Of a stretch of 64,000 nucleotides of DNA, positions 26,437-35,078 are shown piece after piece. Position numbers and translations under genes: made by a program. The stretch's first letter is position 1; each line of letters starts with the position of its first letter. The stretch is from Erwinia sorbitola (GTDB lineage: Bacteria > Pseudomonadota > Gammaproteobacteria > Enterobacterales > Enterobacteriaceae), in NCBI RefSeq assembly GCF_009738185.1, contig NZ_CP046509.1, positions 310,001 through 374,000 on the forward strand, read 5' to 3'. Under the pieces are notes generated by a model that ran no database searches, had not been told where the DNA came from, and saw only the letters and a list, made by a program, of their open reading frames with translations.

Positions 26437-28869
26437 ATGTCGCAACAGAAATTCAATAAGTCGCGCTTTAACGCAGCTCTGACACGACAGTGGCAGCATC
26501 TGGGCTACACCGACGCCGCAGAGATGACCGCCCACCAGTGGTGGCAGGCTATCAGTAGCGCGCTGGCGGAAATGCTGGCGGCGCAGCCTCCGGCTAAAGC
26601 TGCGAAAAATCAGCGCCACGTTAACTATATTTCCATGGAGTTTCTCATTGGCCGTTTGACCGGAAATAACCTGCTGAATCTGGGCTGGTATGACGAGGTT
26701 AAGGCTGCGCTGGCGGAACATCAGTGCAACCTCAGTGAGCTGCTGGAGGAGGAGGTCGATCCGGCTCTGGGCAATGGCGGGCTGGGCCGCCTGGCAGCCT
26801 GCTATCTGGATTCGATGGCCACGGTCGGTCAGTCAGCAACGGGTTACGGCCTGAATTATCAGTACGGTTTATTCCGTCAGTCGTTTGAGGATGGTCATCA
26901 GACTGAAGCGCCGGATGACTGGCAGCGCGAACGTTATCCGTGGTTTCGCCATAATGCCGCCCTGGATGTCAGCGTTGGTATCGGCGGGACGATAATAAAA
27001 AACGCCGACGGGCATATCTCATGGCATCCGGCGTTTACCCTGCGCGGCGAAGCCTGGGATCTGCCGGTTACCGGCTATCATAACGGCGTGGTACAGCCGC
27101 TGCGCCTGTGGCAGGCGACGCACGCCCATCCGTTTAACCTCACGCTGTTTAACGATGGCAAATTCCTTGCCGCCGAGCAGCAGGGCATTGACGCGGCGAA
27201 GCTGACCAAGGTGCTTTATCCCAATGATAATCATCAGGAAGGTAAGCGTCTGCGCCTGATGCAGCAATATTTCCAGTGCGCCTGTTCGGTGGCCGATATC
27301 CTGCGCCGCCATCACCTTGCCGGGCGCAGTGTGCATACGCTGCCGGACTATGAAGTGATTCAGCTTAATGATACCCATCCCACCATCGCCATTCCGGAGA
27401 TGCTGCGCGTGCTGCTGGATGAACACCAGTTAAGCTGGGATGAGGCCTGGGAAATCACCAGCAATACCTTTGCTTACACCAACCACACGCTGATGCCGGA
27501 GGCGCTGGAGCGCTGGGATGAACGGCTGGTTCGCACCCTGCTGCCGCGCCATTTTATTCTGATTAAAGAGATCAACCGGCGCTTTAAGAAAGTGGTGGAG
27601 AAGCAGTGGCCGGGCGATGAGGCGGTCTGGGCAAAGCTGGCGGTGGTGCATGATAAACAGGTGCGAATGGCCAATCTCTGCGTGGTGAGTGGTTTTGCCG
27701 TAAATGGTGTCGCCGCGCTGCACTCTGAGCTGGTGGTAAAAGATCTGTTTCCGGAATATCACCTGCTGTGGCCGGAGAAATTCCATAATGTGACCAATGG
27801 CATTACGCCGCGTCGCTGGCTGAAGCAGTGCAATCCGGCGCTGGCCGATCTGATTGATAAGACGCTGAACGTCGAGTGGGCAAATAATCTCGACGCGCTA
27901 AAAGGCCTCGAGGCGTTTGCCGACAATAAAGCGTTCCGCGAGCAGTACCGGAAAATTAAGCACGCCAACAAGCTGCGGCTGGCGGAGTATATCGTGCAGC
28001 GTACCGGTATTGTGGTCAATCCGCATGCGCTGTTCGATGTGCAGATCAAACGCCTGCATGAGTATAAGCGCCAGCATCTTGGCCTGATGCATATCCTCTC
28101 GCTGTATAAACGGCTGCGCGAGGATCCTGCGCTCGATGTGGTACCACGCGTATTTCTGTTCGGAGCTAAAGCTGCACCGGGTTACTACCTGGCGAAGAAT
28201 ATTATCTATGCCATTAACAAGGTGGCAGAGAGGATCAATAACGATCCGCTGATAGGCGACAAACTCAAGGTGGTGTTTATTCCTGACTACCGCATCACTG
28301 CCGCTGAACTGATGATCCCGGCAGCCGACCTCTCCGAGCAGATCTCGACCGCCGGGTATGAAGCTTCCGGCACCGGCAATATGAAGCTGGCGCTCAACGG
28401 CGCGCTGACCGTGGGCACCCTTGACGGAGCCAATGTGGAAATCGCCGAACAGGTCGGTGAAGAGAATATCTTTATCTTTGGCAATACGGTGGACGAGGTA
28501 AAAGCGCTGAAAGCCGGAGGCTACAATCCGCTGAAGCTGCGCAAAAAAGATAAACATCTTGATGGTCTGCTGAAAGAGCTGGAGAAGGGCTTCTTCAGCG
28601 ACGGTGATAAGCACGCTTTCGATTTGATGCTGCACAGTCTGGGTAAAGGCGGCGATCCGTGGCTGGTTCTGGCTGACTTCGCCAGCTACTGCGAAGCACA
28701 GCTGAGGGTGGAGGCACTGTATCGCGACAGTGAAGCCTGGACTAAAGCGGCGATTCTGAACACTGCCCGCACAGGGATGTTCAGTTCCGATCGCTCCATT
28801 CGAGATTATCAGCAGCGTATCTGGCAGGTAAAACGGCCCGGGAGAGGCGATGGACTTAAAAAAGCTTGA
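26437..28869 (+). CDS. malP: Maltodextrin phosphorylase
   Basis: GT35 phosphorylase releasing glucose-1-phosphate from maltodextrins. It has 810 residues from the ATG at 26437, which follows AAGAGGGA; a TTG 12 codons upstream lacks such a site. E. coli MalP has 797 residues. The PLP lysine is K650 in EASGTGNMKLALNG. The C-terminus runs 20 bp into malQ, giving an unusual lysine-rich tail. It is paired with malQ, which identifies it against GlgP. The usual divergent activator gene malT is missing. Confidence 0.94.
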   Translation: MSQQKFNKSRFNAALTRQWQHLGYTDAAEMTAHQWWQAISSALAEMLAAQPPAKAAKNQRHVNYISMEFLIGRLTGNNLLNLGWYDEVKAALAEHQCNLSELLEEEVDPALGNGGLGRLAACYLDSMATVGQSATGYGLNYQYGLFRQSFEDGHQTEAPDDWQRERYPWFRHNAALDVSVGIGGTIIKNADGHISWHPAFTLRGEAWDLPVTGYHNGVVQPLRLWQATHAHPFNLTLFNDGKFLAAEQQGIDAAKLTKVLYPNDNHQEGKRLRLMQQYFQCACSVADILRRHHLAGRSVHTLPDYEVIQLNDTHPTIAIPEMLRVLLDEHQLSWDEAWEITSNTFAYTNHTLMPEALERWDERLVRTLLPRHFILIKEINRRFKKVVEKQWPGDEAVWAKLAVVHDKQVRMANLCVVSGFAVNGVAALHSELVVKDLFPEYHLLWPEKFHNVTNGITPRRWLKQCNPALADLIDKTLNVEWANNLDALKGLEAFADNKAFREQYRKIKHANKLRLAEYIVQRTGIVVNPHALFDVQIKRLHEYKRQHLGLMHILSLYKRLREDPALDVVPRVFLFGAKAAPGYYLAKNIIYAINKVAERINNDPLIGDKLKVVFIPDYRITAAELMIPAADLSEQISTAGYEASGTGNMKLALNGALTVGTLDGANVEIAEQVGEENIFIFGNTVDEVKALKAGGYNPLKLRKKDKHLDGLLKELEKGFFSDGDKHAFDLMLHSLGKGGDPWLVLADFASYCEAQLRVEALYRDSEAWTKAAILNTARTGMFSSDRSIRDYQQRIWQVKRPGRGDGLKKA

Positions 28870-30919
28870 GCAGGCCGCTGCGGCGGCTGGTATTGCAGCG
28901 AAATATATTAATGCACGTGGAGAGCCTGAAGAGGTTAGCCCTGACACGCGTGAGAAGCTGCTGGCGGCGATGGCCGCACGGCCAAAGGCGCGCAGCGCTC
29001 CGCTGCCACCCTGTCAGGTGCTGCTGAAAAAGCGCACTCAACAGCTGCAAATAGGCGGTAAGGGGGAGTATCAGTGGCAGTTTAACAGTGAACAGGGCAA
29101 AGCTTATTACGGCGAAATCTCTGCGGGAGAGATGCTGAAGCTGCCGTCGAATCTGCCGGAAGGCTATCATCAGCTGCTGCTGACGCAGAGGAAAAAGCAG
29201 TGGGCGTGCCGGATTATCGTCGCGCCAAAACGCTGCTATGAACCCGCAGAGTTGCTACGTGGCGATAAGCTATGGGGTGCCTGTGTGCAGCTCTACACGC
29301 TGCGCTCCGCACATAACTGGGGAATCGGTGATTTTGGCGATCTGAAGCGTATGGTCGGTGAGATCGCGACGCGCGGTGGGGCCTTTATCGGCCTTAATCC
29401 AATCCACGCGCTTTATCCTTCGCTGCCTGAAAATGCCAGCCCGTACAGCCCATCGTCACGCCGCTGGCTGAATGTCATCTATATCGATGTGGCTGCGGTA
29501 GCAGACTTCCAGCAGAGCGCGGCGGCCCAGCGCTGGTGGCAAAAAAAGAGCACTCAGCGGTTGCTTAAAAGCGCACGGGATACGGACTGGGTCGACTATG
29601 CCGCGGTAGGGGAGCTGAAAATCCACGGTCTGCGGCTTGCCTGGCAGCAGTTTTCCACGCGCGATGCCCAGGACGCCAGCGTGCTGAACTTTGCTACCTT
29701 TATTAAAGCTGGCGGTGACAGCCTGTTGAACCAGGCCGCTTATGATGCGCTGCACTGCACCCTGCTGAAGGAGGATCCGGCGCTTTGGGGCTGGCCGGTG
29801 TGGCCGGAAGCGTTACAGCACGGTGACCAGGACGCGGTACGGCAGTTTTGCCAGGATCACCAGGACGAAGTGCGTTTCTGGCTGTGGCTGCAATGGCTGG
29901 CGAGCTGTCAGTTTGACGAGTGCTGGCAGTGCTGCCAGCAGCATCGGATGCCGGTGGGGCTTTACCGTGATTTAGCCGTCGGCGTGGCTGAGGGAGGAGC
30001 GGAAACCTGGTGTGACCGCGAGCTGTACCGCCTGAAAGCCTCGGTGGGCGCACCTCCGGATATTCTCGGCCCGCTGGGGCAGAACTGGGGGCTGCCGCCG
30101 ATGGATCCGCACGTGATGACGGCACGCGGCTATCAGCCGTTTATCGATCTGCTGCGGGCCAATATGGCAAGCTGCGGTGCGCTGCGTATCGACCACGTGA
30201 TGTCGCTGCTGCGGCTGTGGTGGATCCCTTACGGTGAAACGGCCAACTTCGGTGCCTATGTTTACTATCCGGTGGACGATTTAATGGCGATCCTTGCGCT
30301 GGAGAGTCAGCGCCATCAGTGCATGGTGATTGGTGAGGATCTCGGTACCGTGCCGGTGGAGATCGTCAGCAAGCTGCGTGATAGCGGCGTCTATTCGTGG
30401 AAGGTGCTCTATTTCGAACAGGAGAGCGACGGTCGTTACCGTGCGCCGTCGGACTGGCCGCGTCAGTCCATGGCCAGCGCCACCACTCACGATCTGCCAA
30501 CGCTGCGCGGTTTCTGGAGTGCCGGGGATTTAACGCTCGGGGCAACTCTTGGCGTCTATCCGGATAAGTTGATTCTGAAAGGGCTGTTTGAGCAGCGCAC
30601 CCGGCAGAAACAGGCATTGCTGGAGGCATTACATCACTATGGCTGCGTGCCCAAAAGCTGCGCTAAACGTGCCGATAATATGATAATGACGGCGGTACTG
30701 AACCGTGGATTACACCGCTTTATTGCCGACAGCAACTGTGCACTGACCGGGCTGCAACCGGAGGACTGGCTGGATATGGCAGCGCCGGTAAACGTGCCGG
30801 GTACCACCGATCAGTATCCCAACTGGCGGCGTAAACTGAGCACTACCCTGGAGGCGATGTTTGCCGATGATCGCGTTAATCGTTTGATTAAGGATGTTGA
30901 TAAACGACGCAGGAGATGA
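28850..30919 (+). CDS. malQ: 4-alpha-glucanotransferase (amylomaltase)
   Basis: GH77 disproportionating enzyme that rebuilds longer maltodextrins from short ones and releases glucose. It has 689 residues (E. coli 694). The family blocks NPIHALYPS, LRIDHVMSLLRLWWIP (nucleophile Asp) and GEDLGTVP (acid/base Glu) are present, as is TTHDLPTLRGFW. The ATG lies inside the end of malP, so translation is coupled. It ends at a convergent junction with the ketoacyl synthase gene, across a near-perfect palindrome. Confidence 0.96.
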   Translation: MDLKKLEQAAAAAGIAAKYINARGEPEEVSPDTREKLLAAMAARPKARSAPLPPCQVLLKKRTQQLQIGGKGEYQWQFNSEQGKAYYGEISAGEMLKLPSNLPEGYHQLLLTQRKKQWACRIIVAPKRCYEPAELLRGDKLWGACVQLYTLRSAHNWGIGDFGDLKRMVGEIATRGGAFIGLNPIHALYPSLPENASPYSPSSRRWLNVIYIDVAAVADFQQSAAAQRWWQKKSTQRLLKSARDTDWVDYAAVGELKIHGLRLAWQQFSTRDAQDASVLNFATFIKAGGDSLLNQAAYDALHCTLLKEDPALWGWPVWPEALQHGDQDAVRQFCQDHQDEVRFWLWLQWLASCQFDECWQCCQQHRMPVGLYRDLAVGVAEGGAETWCDRELYRLKASVGAPPDILGPLGQNWGLPPMDPHVMTARGYQPFIDLLRANMASCGALRIDHVMSLLRLWWIPYGETANFGAYVYYPVDDLMAILALESQRHQCMVIGEDLGTVPVEIVSKLRDSGVYSWKVLYFEQESDGRYRAPSDWPRQSMASATTHDLPTLRGFWSAGDLTLGATLGVYPDKLILKGLFEQRTRQKQALLEALHHYGCVPKSCAKRADNMIMTAVLNRGLHRFIADSNCALTGLQPEDWLDMAAPVNVPGTTDQYPNWRRKLSTTLEAMFADDRVNRLIKDVDKRRRR

Positions 30920-30972
30920 GCGCGGCGCAGCGCGGATGTGATGTCGTGGCGCTTTTAAAACCCACCGCGTGT

Positions 30973-31004
30973 ACTGTCTGGCCTCAGATCTGAAGCCAGA
31001 CAGT
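30973..31004. repeat. 32-bp near-perfect palindrome at the malQ/ketoacyl-synthase junction
   Basis: ACTGTCTGGC (30973-30982) and GCCAGACAGT (30995-31004) flank the palindromic TCAGATCTGA, with one C/A mismatch on each side. It has no T tract. It is unrelated in sequence to the GAGGCATGCCTC family but sits in the same kind of place, between convergent 3' ends. Confidence 0.85.
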
Positions 31005-31037
31005 CGCCACAAAACTCTTTGCTACATTGATGGCGTA

Positions 31038-32321
31038 TTATGGCGTAAAGGCTTTAAAAATCACCGAACCATTAACACCGCCAAACCCAAAACCATTCAC
31101 CAGCACGTTACGGATGGTGGTCTGCTGCGCGTTATTTCGCACAATATTCAGCCCTGCTGCGGCACTGTCCAGATCTGTGACGTTAAGTGAAGGGGGAGCA
31201 ATCTGCTGACGCATCGCCATCAGCGAGAAGATCGCGCCCACCGCTCCGGCGGCACCCAGCAGATGTCCGGTAGCAGATTTGGTGGAAGAGATCGCCGCAT
31301 GTGCGCCGTCGCCCAATACGCGCAGCAGTGCGTTGATCTCGGCCAGATCGCCCACCGGAGTAGAGGTGGAGTGCGCGTTGATATAATCCACATCGCTGCC
31401 CGTCATTCCTGCCTGCTGAAGCGCAATGTTCATGGCACGGGCGGCACCGTCACCATCTTCCGGTCCGGAAGTAATATGGTAGGCATCTGAGGTAGTGCCG
31501 TAACCCACGACTTCACCCAGGATGGTTGCGCCGCGGGCCTGAGCACGGGTCAGCTCCTCCAGTACCAGCATCCCGGCACCTTCTCCCATGACAAAACCAT
31601 CACGGCCCTGGTCGAACGGACGTGAGGCCTGTTCCGGGTGCTCATTGAAAGCGGTTGAGAGTGCACGCGCCGCCTGGAAACCGCCAAGCGATACCGGGTT
31701 AATGCAGGATTCACAGCCGCCAACCACGGCGATATCTGCATCGTCATAGCGAATAGCACGGAAACCGTCGCCGATACTTTGAATGCTGGCGGCACAGGCG
31801 GAAACCGGCGTCCCCAGCATCCCTTTGAATCCATATTTGATTGCCACGTGTGAGGCGGCAAGATTGGCAATAAACGAAGGAATAGTGAAGGGTGACAGCT
31901 TGCGGCTGCCTTTTTCAGCCACGGTTTTCACCGCATTGCTGATGGCGTGAAAACCGCCGATACCGGTGGCAATAATGGTGGCGGTGCGCAGACGCGCGGC
32001 TTCCGTCAGATTATGCAAACCTGCCTGGGTAATAGCTTCTTCAGCTGCCGCCAGCGCCAGATGAATAAAACGGTCTGCTTTACGCTGCTCTTTCACCGGG
32101 ATAAGCGCGGCGATATCGAAGCCGTACTGCGGATCTTCTTCAATGGAAGGAACCTGCCCGCCGATGCGGATTGGTGTATCACCGTGTGCCTCTGCCGGGA
32201 GGTGGCGAATACCGGACTGCCCGGCGATCAGCCGCTGCCAGCTACCTTCCACGCCATTGCCCAGTGGGCTGATTAAGCCCATACCAGTGATCACGACTCT
32301 TCTGCCAGTATTGTTCAACAT
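31038..32321 (-). CDS. Stand-alone beta-ketoacyl-ACP synthase (FabF-like)
   Basis: A 427-residue condensing enzyme of the KAS I/II type. The catalytic triad is complete: C176 in VSACAASI, H317 in NAHSTSTPVGD and H353 in SATGHLLGAAGA, with K348 nearby. FabF normally has NAHGTSTPAGD, so G-to-S and A-to-V changes sit right at the active site. The start chosen (32321) gives MLNNTGRRVVITG; upstream in-frame ATGs would add about 30 unrelated residues. It is monocistronic with no acyl carrier protein or other fatty acid gene beside it. It is not part of the E. coli locus. It could be a second FabF or serve a special acyl product. Confidence 0.83.
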   Translation of the reverse strand: MLNNTGRRVVITGMGLISPLGNGVEGSWQRLIAGQSGIRHLPAEAHGDTPIRIGGQVPSIEEDPQYGFDIAALIPVKEQRKADRFIHLALAAAEEAITQAGLHNLTEAARLRTATIIATGIGGFHAISNAVKTVAEKGSRKLSPFTIPSFIANLAASHVAIKYGFKGMLGTPVSACAASIQSIGDGFRAIRYDDADIAVVGGCESCINPVSLGGFQAARALSTAFNEHPEQASRPFDQGRDGFVMGEGAGMLVLEELTRAQARGATILGEVVGYGTTSDAYHITSGPEDGDGAARAMNIALQQAGMTGSDVDYINAHSTSTPVGDLAEINALLRVLGDGAHAAISSTKSATGHLLGAAGAVGAIFSLMAMRQQIAPPSLNVTDLDSAAAGLNIVRNNAQQTTIRNVLVNGFGFGGVNGSVIFKAFTP

Positions 32322-32456
32322 GATGACCTGTGGGTTACGAAAACAGATTTCAGTGTACACGTGTAAGCTGAAAGATCCAGTGACAATCATGCCGTAAATA
32401 ATCAATAGCAAAAAAAAGCGGAGGTTATCAGGGGGGAGTTAAACGCAGGGAGCTGC

Positions 32457-32480
32457 AAAAAAAAGGCCGGATAACCGGCC
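32457..32480 (-). terminator. Rho-independent terminator of nfuA
   Basis: On the minus strand GGCCGG-TTAT-CCGGCC is followed by eight Ts (32464-32457), directly after the nfuA stop. Confidence 0.88.
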
Positions 32481-32490
32481 CTCGGGGGAA

Positions 32491-33066
32491 TCAGTAGAAC
32501 GAGTGATCGCCGCGCTCGTGTTCTGTCAGGTCGCGTACGCCTTTCAGCTCAGGGAACGCAGCCAGCATCTCTTTCTCGATGCCTTCTTTCAGGGTCACAT
32601 CCACCATGGAACAGCCGTTACAGCCGCCGCCAAATTGCAGGATGGCATAACCTTCATCAGTGATTTCCATCAGGGAAACTTTACCGCCGTGGCTGGCCAG
32701 CTGCGGGTTGATCTGCGCCTGCAACAGGTACTCAACGCGTTCAATTAACGGGGCATCGTCGTTCACTTTACGCATTTTTGCGTTCGGCGCTTTCAGCGTC
32801 AGCTGTGAACCCAGGTTATCCGTCACAAAGTCGATTTCAGCTTCTTCCAGATACGGGGCGCTCAGTGCATCCACGTAGGCTGACAGCAGCGGGAATTTCA
32901 GTTCAGTATCGGTTGCTTCTACTGCATCGGGCGGGCAGTAAGAAACACCGCACTCGGCAGTTGGCGTACCCGGATTAATCACGAATACACGAATTTGGGT
33001 GCCATCTTCCTGCTTTGACAGCAGTTTAGCGAAGTGCTCTTGGGCAGAGTCGGTAATTAGGATCAT
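32491..33066 (-). CDS. nfuA: Fe-S biogenesis protein NfuA
   Basis: Carrier that delivers 4Fe-4S clusters to targets, especially under oxidative stress or iron limitation. It has 191 residues, the E. coli length: a degenerate A-type domain (about 1-95) and a C-terminal Nfu domain with C149-x-x-C152 in GGGCNGCSMV. The gene lies 58 bp downstream of gntX on the same strand and has its own promoter with an IscR-type site in that gap. Confidence 0.96.
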   Translation of the reverse strand: MILITDSAQEHFAKLLSKQEDGTQIRVFVINPGTPTAECGVSYCPPDAVEATDTELKFPLLSAYVDALSAPYLEEAEIDFVTDNLGSQLTLKAPNAKMRKVNDDAPLIERVEYLLQAQINPQLASHGGKVSLMEITDEGYAILQFGGGCNGCSMVDVTLKEGIEKEMLAAFPELKGVRDLTEHERGDHSFY

Positions 33067-33078
33067 GGCGATTGCTCA

Positions 33079-33103
33079 ATAGTTGACTAATTTCATTGGT
33101 TAT
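33079..33103. promoter_or_regulatory. IscR type 1 binding site upstream of nfuA
   Basis: The left half ATAGTTGACT matches the type 1 half-site ATASYYGACT completely, and the right half ends GGTTAT. By my count 21 of 25 positions fit the consensus on either strand. It lies directly downstream of the predicted nfuA -10 (minus strand TATTAT, 33107-33102), with a weak -35 TTGTAG at 33130-33125 inside the gntX stop. Apo/holo IscR control of nfuA is reported in E. coli. Confidence 0.75.
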
Positions 33104-33124
33104 AATACGCCCATCACCGACGCT

Positions 33125-33808
33125 CTACAAGGTTCGGCACAGGCACCAGATCTGTACGCTGGCAGCGCCGTGGGCCAGCAAAAGGCGGCTGATCTCGGCA
33201 ACGGTACTGCCGGTGGTCACCACATCATCCAGCAGTGTGATATGCAGTCCGCGCACCTCAATTTCAAGTCGAAACGCGCCGCGTAAGTTTTTACGCCGCG
33301 CCAGTGCACCCAGATGATGCTGAATATGCGCGGCGCGTATGCGTGTAATGGCACGGGGTAAATAGCGACACTGCGTCCAGCGTGCCAGCTGGCTGGCGAT
33401 CTCTTCTAACTGATTATAGCCGCGCTGCCATGCCCGGCGATGATGCAGTGGAACTGTCAGCAGCAGGTCGGGGCGTTGCAGCACATATTTACGCCGCTGC
33501 TTCAACCAGCATAGCAGTAACAGGCGGGCCAGCATTACCGCAAGTGCGGTGGCACGATAAAACTTCAACCGGTTCACCAGCCGGTTCAGCGGCGGCTGCC
33601 AGGGGGTGACTGCGATCATCCGCTGCCACGGCGGCGGGCGGCGCAGGCAGCGACCACACTCGATATTGGTCTGACTGCTGGATAGCCCGCAGCGCGGACA
33701 GCCGCAGGGCAGCGCCAGAAGCTGACGCAAACAGACCGTACACAGCCCGTGCTGTGCGAGTGTGAGCGGCATCAGACATAGCCAACAACCCGCTGGCATT
33801 GGTAGCAT
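33125..33808 (-). CDS. gntX: ComF-family phosphoribosyltransferase-like protein GntX
   Basis: A 227-residue protein, the same length as E. coli GntX/ComF. The N-terminus carries a zinc-ribbon-like set of cysteines (C8, C11, C23, C26, C35, C37, C40, C51, C54). The C-terminus has the PRPP-binding loop LLDDVVTTGSTVAEI. ComF homologues are linked to natural DNA uptake in other bacteria; here the hofMNOPQ genes, also competence homologues, lie 20 kb away. It is divergent from bioH, with a 36-bp gap. Confidence 0.93.
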   Translation of the reverse strand: MLPMPAGCWLCLMPLTLAQHGLCTVCLRQLLALPCGCPRCGLSSSQTNIECGRCLRRPPPWQRMIAVTPWQPPLNRLVNRLKFYRATALAVMLARLLLLCWLKQRRKYVLQRPDLLLTVPLHHRRAWQRGYNQLEEIASQLARWTQCRYLPRAITRIRAAHIQHHLGALARRKNLRGAFRLEIEVRGLHITLLDDVVTTGSTVAEISRLLLAHGAASVQIWCLCRTL

Positions 33809-33844
33809 GGCGACCTCTTAATTCAAAAAACAGGACAATAACCC

Positions 33845-34621
33845 ATGAAGGCGCTTCACCGGGAGACTATTGGCCACGGCGATCGCCATCTTGTGCTGCT
33901 GCACGGATGGGGGCTGAACGCCGGGGTCTGGCATTGCATCAGCGATCGACTCAGCGCACATTTTTGTCTGCACCTGGTGGATCTGCCTGGCTATGGTCGT
34001 AGCCAGGGTTACCCGGCGATGACGCTGGATGAGATGGCGGCGACGGTGGTAGCGCAGGCGCCGGAGCAGGCGATCTGGCTCGGATGGTCCCTCGGCGGCC
34101 TGGTCGCCAGCCAGATCGCGCTGGACTTCCCGCAGCGCGTAAGCGGCCTGATAAGCGTTGCCTCCTCGCCGCGTTTTAGCGCGGAGGATAGCTGGCCCGG
34201 TATTAAGTCAGAGACACTGAGTGCTTTTCAGCAGCAGTTAAGTGAGGATTTCCAGCGTACCGTCGAGCGTTTTCTGGCGTTGCAGACGCTGGGAACCGAG
34301 AGTGCGCGGCAGGATGCCCGTGCGCTGAAAAGCGTGGTCTTTGAACGCCCGATGCCAGCGGTTGAGGTGCTGAATGGTGGGCTTGAGATTCTGAAGACGG
34401 CAGATCTGCGACAGGCGCTTGTCGGTCTGCCACTGCCATTCTTACGACTTTACGGTGCGCTGGATGGATTAGTACCGCGAAAAATTGTCCCGCTGCTCGA
34501 CGGGCGCTGGCCTGACAGCCGCAGCCATATTATTGCCAGGGCTGCGCACGCGCCGTTTATCTCTCATCCGGCAGAATTTTGTCAGCAGATTATCGATTTC
34601 AGTGATGCAGTGTGGCCCTGA
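33845..34621 (+). CDS. bioH: Pimeloyl-ACP methyl ester carboxylesterase BioH
   Basis: Alpha/beta hydrolase that removes the methyl mask from pimeloyl-ACP methyl ester in biotin synthesis. It has 258 residues. The catalytic triad is S82 (GWSLGG), D207 (YGALDGLV) and H235 (ARAAHAPF), the exact E. coli positions. It is divergent from gntX. A hairpin with a T-rich loop (GGTAGC/GCTACC, 34722-34741) lies downstream and may end the transcript. Confidence 0.96.
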   Translation: MKALHRETIGHGDRHLVLLHGWGLNAGVWHCISDRLSAHFCLHLVDLPGYGRSQGYPAMTLDEMAATVVAQAPEQAIWLGWSLGGLVASQIALDFPQRVSGLISVASSPRFSAEDSWPGIKSETLSAFQQQLSEDFQRTVERFLALQTLGTESARQDARALKSVVFERPMPAVEVLNGGLEILKTADLRQALVGLPLPFLRLYGALDGLVPRKIVPLLDGRWPDSRSHIIARAAHAPFISHPAEFCQQIIDFSDAVWP

Positions 34622-34706
34622 GTGCCATTCTGTTTACGGGGTATTAATGGGGATCAAAACATTACCTTCTGCAACAATTCACTGATTTACCGCTTTTCAT
34701 CCAGGG

Positions 34707-34741
34707 GATGATAATCATCAGGGTAGCGTTTTTTTGCTACC
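34707..34741. other. Operator-like palindrome and T-loop hairpin before the BhsA-like gene
   Basis: GATGATAATCATC (34707-34719) contains the 10-base centre of a Fur box, TGATAATCAT, but matches the full 19-bp consensus at only about 12 positions. Directly after it GGTAGC (34722-34727) pairs with GCTACC (34736-34741) around GTTTTTTT. Function is uncertain. Confidence 0.3.
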
Positions 34742-34779
34742 AAAGTTAGCTGGAGTATTGGCCTAAGGAGAGGACAAAT

Positions 34780-35046
34780 ATGAAACAGATTATCGTCACT
34801 GCCGTTCTGTCACTCGCTGGCCTGCTGGCATTTAATGCCAGTGCGGCACAGGAAATTACCCGCCAGCAGGCGCTGGATATGAAACTGGAGAAGATCGGTA
34901 CCGTAACCACCAACTCCACCCTTGATCCGATGGATGCAAACGCGCGCCTGTCTGAGAAAGCGGATGCGAAGGGGGGGAAATACTACGTGATCATTGCCGC
35001 CCAGCAAGGGAATCACGATCACGCGCTGGCCGACGTATATAAATAA
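34780..35046 (+). CDS. Small periplasmic stress protein, BhsA/McbA/YhcN family (DUF1471)
   Basis: An 88-residue protein with a signal peptide (about 1-22, ending ASA) and one DUF1471 domain: the family pattern KLEKIGTV, ASEKADAKGGKYYVI-like text and a C-terminal ADVYK. E. coli has many paralogues (BhsA, McbA, YhcN, YahO, YdgH), tied to stress, biofilm and acid responses. I cannot assign which one this is. The AAGGAGAGG ribosome site is strong. It is monocistronic, with no equivalent at this place in E. coli. Confidence 0.85.
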   Translation: MKQIIVTAVLSLAGLLAFNASAAQEITRQQALDMKLEKIGTVTTNSTLDPMDANARLSEKADAKGGKYYVIIAAQQGNHDHALADVYK

Positions 35047-35078
35047 ACGCCTTATCTGCCTGCCGCTGGTGGGCAGTT

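Noticed and set aside
27898..28947. A 349-residue open frame antisense to malP/malQ
   Set aside because: It spans the end of malP and the start of malQ on the opposite strand and has no features of its own.
34707..34719. Fur box upstream of the BhsA-like gene
   Set aside because: Only the central 10 bases match; about 12 of 19 overall, too weak to claim.
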